Of a DNA stretch of 64,000 bases, positions 60,341-64,000 are shown piece by piece. The stretch lies in contig NZ_JAIVAL010000003.1 in NCBI RefSeq assembly GCF_020171985.1, forward strand, positions 186,001 through 250,000, read 5' to 3'. Below the pieces are notes generated by a model. The model ran no database searches and was not told the DNA's origin. It worked only from the letters and a program-made list of their open reading frames with translations. The DNA is from Halobacillus halophilus. Its GTDB lineage: Bacteria; Bacillota; Bacilli; Bacillales; Halobacillaceae. Within the stretch, counting starts at the first letter, position 1, and every line of letters starts with the position of its first letter. Made by a program: the position numbers and the translations under genes.

Positions 60341-61693
60341 CTACTCTTCAAAGCGTTTCAATTCACGCTCGACACGCTGGACCTGCTGTTCCACCACACT
60401 CTCTACATCTTCTCCTAGAGCAGCGGCGTGGAAGGATTGAGCAAACGCATCGGTCAATACTGGATAAGCAGGTGTAGCCGGACGGGCATGGGCCGTTTCA
60501 AGGACTTGTTCCTTCATAACGCTCCATGGAAGCTCATTGAATTTCTCCATGTTGTCGAAGGCAGACTTCTGAGCTGGAGGCATACCTGTCGCTTTCGAGA
60601 TTTTGACGGTAGCTTCTTCATTCGTCATCCACTTCATAAGCTCGACAGCTGCTTCAGGATTTTCTGTATTATTTGTGACAGCATAAGCCATGCTTCCGGA
60701 TGGAGACACTTTTTCATCTTTGAAAGGGTACGGCATCATCCCCCAGTTCAAGCCTGCGTCTTCAGCTGAAACGGCAATCCATGGACCGCCTAAAGCAAGA
60801 GCTGCATTTCCTTCTTCAAACTGCATTTCACCAGGACTGTCTGTCACAACACCTTCAGCAAATAGTTCTTTCACATAGTTTAAAGCTTCAATGGTTTCAG
60901 GACTATTTAAATAGCCATCCACTTTTGTACCGTCCTCGGAAATCAACGCGCCTCCATTAGACCAGGCAAGCGGTGCTCCCATAAACGTCAGCCATTCACC
61001 AACACCGTAGTTCATAAACAAGTTCAGTCCATAACGGTCTTCGTTCGTCAGCTTCTTAGAGTTCTCCATCAATTCATCCCACGTCCAGGCTTCTTCGATA
61101 GAATCAGCCGGCTCAATCCCTGCTTCATCCAACAAGTCTTTGTTGTAATAAAGCATGACGGATGCTTCCATTGCTCCTAAGGAATATAATTTGTCGTTGT
61201 ATGTGCCCTGTTGGATAATCGAATCTACATATTGGCTTTTCGTTTCTTCGTCAACATAATCATCAATCGGCTGAATCACTCCAGCTTCAGCAAAGCTCGA
61301 GACATAAGGGCCATCGACTGCCATCACATCCGGCAGGTTACCTGCTACAAGAGCAGCATTGATACTGTCACTGTAAGCACTTGCTCCGTCATCTATGATG
61401 ACTTCTGCGTTCACATGAATGTCATCGTGCTCTTTGTTGAATGCATCAATCAATTCAATGTACGCGTTTGTCTCGTCTTCACCCGTTTGATGAATCCAGA
61501 AATCAAGCATGACATCTTCATCCCCTGTAGCTTCCACACTTGTTTCAACGGCCCCGGTCTCCACCGTGTCACTTGTTGCATTCTCCCCTGAACTGCCACT
61601 ATCTTCTTCTGAATTAGCTGAACTGTCACTCGAACAAGCCGCAAGCATCAACATTACAAGAATTCCCGCCACCAAATACGATAGTTTTTTCAT
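60341..61693 (-). CDS. Sugar-binding lipoprotein (module C)
   Basis: A 450-residue solute-binding protein. Lipobox MLAAC (Cys20), acidic linker, then VMLDFWIHQTGEDETNAYIE, GNAALALGGPWIAVSAEDAG and PEAAVELMKWMTNEEA. The ATG at 61693 lies 8 nt from GGAGG and gives the MKKL signal. It probably captures fructo-oligosaccharides freed by the secreted enzyme. Confidence 0.92.
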   Translation of the reverse strand: MKKLSYLVAGILVMLMLAACSSDSSANSEEDSGSSGENATSDTVETGAVETSVEATGDEDVMLDFWIHQTGEDETNAYIELIDAFNKEHDDIHVNAEVIIDDGASAYSDSINAALVAGNLPDVMAVDGPYVSSFAEAGVIQPIDDYVDEETKSQYVDSIIQQGTYNDKLYSLGAMEASVMLYYNKDLLDEAGIEPADSIEEAWTWDELMENSKKLTNEDRYGLNLFMNYGVGEWLTFMGAPLAWSNGGALISEDGTKVDGYLNSPETIEALNYVKELFAEGVVTDSPGEMQFEEGNAALALGGPWIAVSAEDAGLNWGMMPYPFKDEKVSPSGSMAYAVTNNTENPEAAVELMKWMTNEEATVKISKATGMPPAQKSAFDNMEKFNELPWSVMKEQVLETAHARPATPAYPVLTDAFAQSFHAAALGEDVESVVEQQVQRVERELKRFEE

Positions 61694-61752
61694 CCTCCGT
61701 ACCTCCCATTTCATAATTGAACGCAAACAGCTACCCACTCACTCCATATAAA

Positions 61753-61771
61753 CGTTTACGTAATCGTTTAC
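61753..61771. promoter_or_regulatory. LacI-type operator upstream of the module C operon
   Basis: CGTTTACGTAATCGTTTAC, 60 bp ahead of the binding-protein start, matches the site at 62826-62844 at 18 of 19 positions. Confidence 0.8.
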
Positions 61772-61798
61772 TTTATGGTGAAAAAGAGAAGGCTCTCT

Positions 61799-62794
61799 TT
61801 AAAAAGAACCTCTCTGTACCAACTCTGAATCGAGCATGACTTCTGTGTATTTCTCTTCAGACCCATTTATTCTCTTAAGCAGCTGCTCAACGGCTACTTT
61901 CCCAATCTCAAACGCCGGCTGCCTGACGACAGATAAAGGAGGTGAAGTGATCTTCATCCAATCATAATCGTCATATCCTATGATGCCGATTTCCTCAGGA
62001 ATCTTAACCTGACGTTCCTTAAGGTAAAAAACAGCTCCCATCGTCATAACATTATTTGCCACAAACAAAGCAGATACTTCTGCTTCATGAAGCTCTCTCG
62101 CTAATTGATAGCCTTGTTCAAATGTGGCAGGCCCTTCTTTAATAAACTCTTTCCTTACAGGAACCCCTTTTTCTTCCAGGGCTTGTTTATACCCTTTTAA
62201 GCGTTCATCACTAGTCGTAATTCCAAGGGTCCCTGTAATAAAGCCAATCCGATCGTATCCTTTGTTAAGGAGAGCCGTGACAGCTTCATAGGACCCTCGT
62301 AGGTTATCAGCTACAACGATATCCCCTTCGATACCACTCGGATGACGGTCAATATAAACAACGGGGTAGTCACCTTTTAATTCCTTCTTATAGGCTGAGT
62401 CTTTTCCGTTTACAGGCGCCATGACCAATCCGTCAATCAATTGCGTATTAAAAACACGAATTTGATCTTTCTCGGTTACTTCATCTTCATTGGAATTACT
62501 AAGTATTAAGTTATACCCGTTATCCTTCAACACCCTTTCAATTCCATTCGCAATGCTCATGAAAAAGAAATTGGATGTATCTTCTGCAACTAGCGGAACC
62601 AATAGTCCAATCGTATTCGATTTACGGCTTCGGAGACTCCTTGCGATTCGGTTTGGCTGGTAATTCAGATCCTCCATCGCGAGGTACACTTTCTGCTTGG
62701 TCTCCTCTGCTACAAATCTTGTCTCATTGATCACATGAGATACGGTTGCTGTAGAAACTTGGGCTTTTTTTGCAACATCTTTAATGGAAACCAT
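61799..62794 (-). CDS. LacI-family repressor (module C)
   Basis: A 331-residue LacI/GalR regulator. The head is SIKDVAKKAQVSTATVSHVIN, the hinge IARSLRSRKSNTIG and the sugar domain includes VYIDRHPSGIEGDIVVADN and IGIIGYDDYDWMKI. The gene lies upstream of the fructan operon on the same strand, with nearly identical operators ahead of itself and of the operon, so it should repress both. Confidence 0.93.
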   Translation of the reverse strand: MVSIKDVAKKAQVSTATVSHVINETRFVAEETKQKVYLAMEDLNYQPNRIARSLRSRKSNTIGLLVPLVAEDTSNFFFMSIANGIERVLKDNGYNLILSNSNEDEVTEKDQIRVFNTQLIDGLVMAPVNGKDSAYKKELKGDYPVVYIDRHPSGIEGDIVVADNLRGSYEAVTALLNKGYDRIGFITGTLGITTSDERLKGYKQALEEKGVPVRKEFIKEGPATFEQGYQLARELHEAEVSALFVANNVMTMGAVFYLKERQVKIPEEIGIIGYDDYDWMKITSPPLSVVRQPAFEIGKVAVEQLLKRINGSEEKYTEVMLDSELVQRGSF

Positions 62795-62825
62795 GGTTAA
62801 TCCTCATTTCTAAAACTCACTTAAT

Positions 62826-62844
62826 CGTTTACGTAATCGATTAC
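62826..62844. promoter_or_regulatory. LacI-type operator upstream of the module C regulator
   Basis: CGTTTACGTAATCGATTAC, 32 bp ahead of the LacI start; near copy of the operator at 61753-61771. Confidence 0.8.
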
Positions 62845-62863
62845 CTTAAATAAATCATACTCT

Positions 62864-62878
62864 TTGTAAACGCTTTCG
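62864..62878. promoter_or_regulatory. cre-like site upstream of the module C regulator
   Basis: TTGTAAACGCTTTCG matches WTGNAANCGNWNNCW at 14 of 15 positions. The rest of 62879-63135 contains no supported gene. Confidence 0.6.
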
Positions 62879-63135
62879 TCAATGTAATTTTTAAAATATC
62901 CTGCTGCTTTTCGTCTTATCCAACAGAAATAATAACGGAAGACTTCACTTCGATTTTGTCTTGAACATCCTTCTTCTTAGTATATCAGAGTCACAGAGAC
63001 CTCCAGGAATACGGCTTTCTATCCCGTTGTAAATCATCGGTCCTACTTCAATCTTTAGTGCAAATAGCCTCGTTTGAATTAGCATATTCTGGGAACACTT
63101 TCCTTGAATGCGAGTCTAATGAAGGAGGCGTTTCT

Positions 63136-63651
63136 ATGAAAAAGTATTACCTGTTTAGCATCATCATTGCCCTCAGCTTTATTTTAGGAGCTTGCGGATC
63201 GTCTGACAGTGAAGACAGCTCTCAAAATAACTCTGATTCTGAGGAGCAGACAAGTGAACAGGACAGTGAAGCCACTAGTGGCAATGCGGATAGTTCTGAA
63301 GGGTCTTCCGAGGAAAATGGGAGCAGTGATGAAGAAATGGATAGCGATCTGTCATCTGGCATTGACACGGTCATTGGATCTGTTGAAGATTTGGATTCCA
63401 GCTTAAAAGACTCCGCTGAGGTAAACACATTAAATGAAAAAGGGAAAACCCTGGAAGAAGATTGGGACAGTATCGAAAAGAAAGTCGAGGAACAGTTCCC
63501 GGATCAATATGAGAAAATAGAGAAAAGCCTTTACCCCCTTATTAATGAAGCTAAAAAAGATGAACCTGATGTAGAAAAATTGAAAGAATTAGTGAAACCT
63601 ACTATAGACAGCCTGGATGAATTGAAGCAGAGTGTTAGTTCTGAGGGCTAA
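63136..63651 (+). CDS. Putative acidic lipoprotein
   Basis: A 171-residue lipoprotein. Lipobox ILGAC (Cys20) is followed by a Ser/Glu/Asp-rich stretch of about 60 residues and a helical C-terminal domain (TLEEDWDSIEKKVEEQFPDQ..). GGAGG lies 7 nt ahead of the ATG at 63136; the upstream frame has no signal. The function is unknown. Confidence 0.78.
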   Translation: MKKYYLFSIIIALSFILGACGSSDSEDSSQNNSDSEEQTSEQDSEATSGNADSSEGSSEENGSSDEEMDSDLSSGIDTVIGSVEDLDSSLKDSAEVNTLNEKGKTLEEDWDSIEKKVEEQFPDQYEKIEKSLYPLINEAKKDEPDVEKLKELVKPTIDSLDELKQSVSSEG

Positions 63652-63680
63652 ATAATATCCGATGGATGCGAATCTCCAAT

Positions 63681-63709
63681 AAAGACTGCCGCTTAAGGCA
63701 GTCTTTATT
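63681..63709 (+). terminator. Terminator of the lipoprotein gene
   Basis: AAAGACTGCC pairs with GGCAGTCTTT around GCTTAA, followed by ATTAT; a weak T tail. Confidence 0.75.
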
Positions 63710-63767
63710 ATGCTTCGATTCCATTACCTGGCTTTAGACTACTGCAAAGGTGTTAATAACTTCTTTC

Positions 63768-63782
63768 ATATAAACGCTTTCG
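63768..63782. promoter_or_regulatory. Degenerate cre-like box
   Basis: ATATAAACGCTTTCG matches the cre consensus at 13 of 15 positions but lies between two convergent gene ends, so it may be chance. Confidence 0.25.
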
Positions 63783-63828
63783 ACATAAAGGACTTCTAAC
63801 CCACGATTACTATATTTAGAGGTCCAAA

Positions 63829-64000
63829 CTAACTTTTAATAAAGCCGTCTTTGAATAATGCATACCATTCTCTTAGTTCTTCACCTTCTAAAATATTTAA
63901 CTTGCTTAGAATATCTCTTGAAAATTCTACAGCTCCACTTCCATTAGCTGTTATTAGACATCTATCACTAACAGACTGTGCATGTATATATTTCTTTTCA
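63829..64000 (-). CDS. DJ-1/PfpI-family protein, C-terminal part
   Basis: The gene enters from beyond the window on the minus strand; 56 C-terminal residues are visible. SDRCLITANGSGAVEFSRDIL followed by WYALFKDGF is typical of the C-terminus of DJ-1/PfpI-type proteins such as B. subtilis YdeA (glutamine-amidotransferase-like fold). The catalytic Cys would lie outside the window. It ends at TAG 63829-63831. Confidence 0.72.
   Translation of the reverse strand, partial: EKKYIHAQSVSDRCLITANGSGAVEFSRDILSKLNILEGEELREWYALFKDGFIKS

Noticed and set aside
1-64000. CRISPR arrays, tRNA or rRNA genes, insertion sequences
   Set aside because: No regularly spaced repeats, no cloverleaf patterns and no transposase-like frame were seen on either strand.

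Overview
The window looks like a chromosomal segment of a low-GC, Gram-positive, spore-forming Bacillaceae, most likely a moderately halophilic one of the Halobacillus type. The pointers are strong GGAGG ribosome binding sites, a Spo0E-like phosphatase gene, a bacillithiol-associated YtxJ-like protein, a SAM-I (S-box) riboswitch, CcpA-type cre sites, many Bacillus-style lipoproteins and acidic secreted proteins. The genus is inference. I saw no rRNA, tRNA, CRISPR array, insertion sequence or intact prophage.

Layout. 1-5 kb: end of an ascorbate-type PTS permease, a lipoprotein, an SDR oxidoreductase with a frameshifted tail, a Spo0E-like protein, a CatE-like VOC dioxygenase, and an Xre regulator followed by small membrane proteins. 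5-9.6 kb: a secreted choice-of-anchor-I/LysM protein lying between a lipoprotein gene and a decayed copy of its 3' end, then a second SDR. 9.7-11.7 kb: an SSF symporter and a tiny membrane partner under a SAM-I riboswitch. 11.8-14.4 kb: a histidine phosphatase and a run of small membrane proteins. 14.4-17.5 kb: formamidase (fmdA), FmdB-like zinc ribbon and an iron-type alcohol dehydrogenase. 17.6-20.8 kb: a TAXI-type TRAP transporter with a perfect cre upstream. 21-25.4 kb: DUF4260 protein, aldo/keto reductase, small proteins, YtxJ and a split VanZ-like gene.

The rest is dominated by three carbohydrate modules, each with its own LacI regulator and operators, a lipoprotein binding protein and two ABC permeases, but none with an ATPase; they probably share one encoded elsewhere. 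Module A (25.6-32 kb) has a cytoplasmic GH30 glycosidase. Module B (37.2-45.5 kb) has GH130, a DUF1861 protein, a Gfo/Idh dehydrogenase and a xylose-isomerase-like TIM barrel. Module C (50.4-62.8 kb) is a fructan module: a cytoplasmic GH32 enzyme and a 1890-residue secreted protein carrying an exo-type and an endo-type GH32 domain. Between them lie a PD-(D/E)XK/EVE-like nuclease, a DnaD-domain protein, a tandem-repeat protein whose decayed paralogue lies on the far side of module B, and an A+T-rich stretch of acetyltransferases and small proteins.

The most unusual observation is that at least four genes appear to start with ATT. Each has a good Shine-Dalgarno sequence 6-9 nt upstream. In three of them an in-frame stop lies just upstream and no usual start codon lies between that stop and the ATT. 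Other points of interest are the S-box-controlled SSF symporter, the dual-GH32 enzyme with a YqeY-like tail, two loci bracketed by an intact gene and its remnant, and two likely single-base frameshifts in homopolymers.
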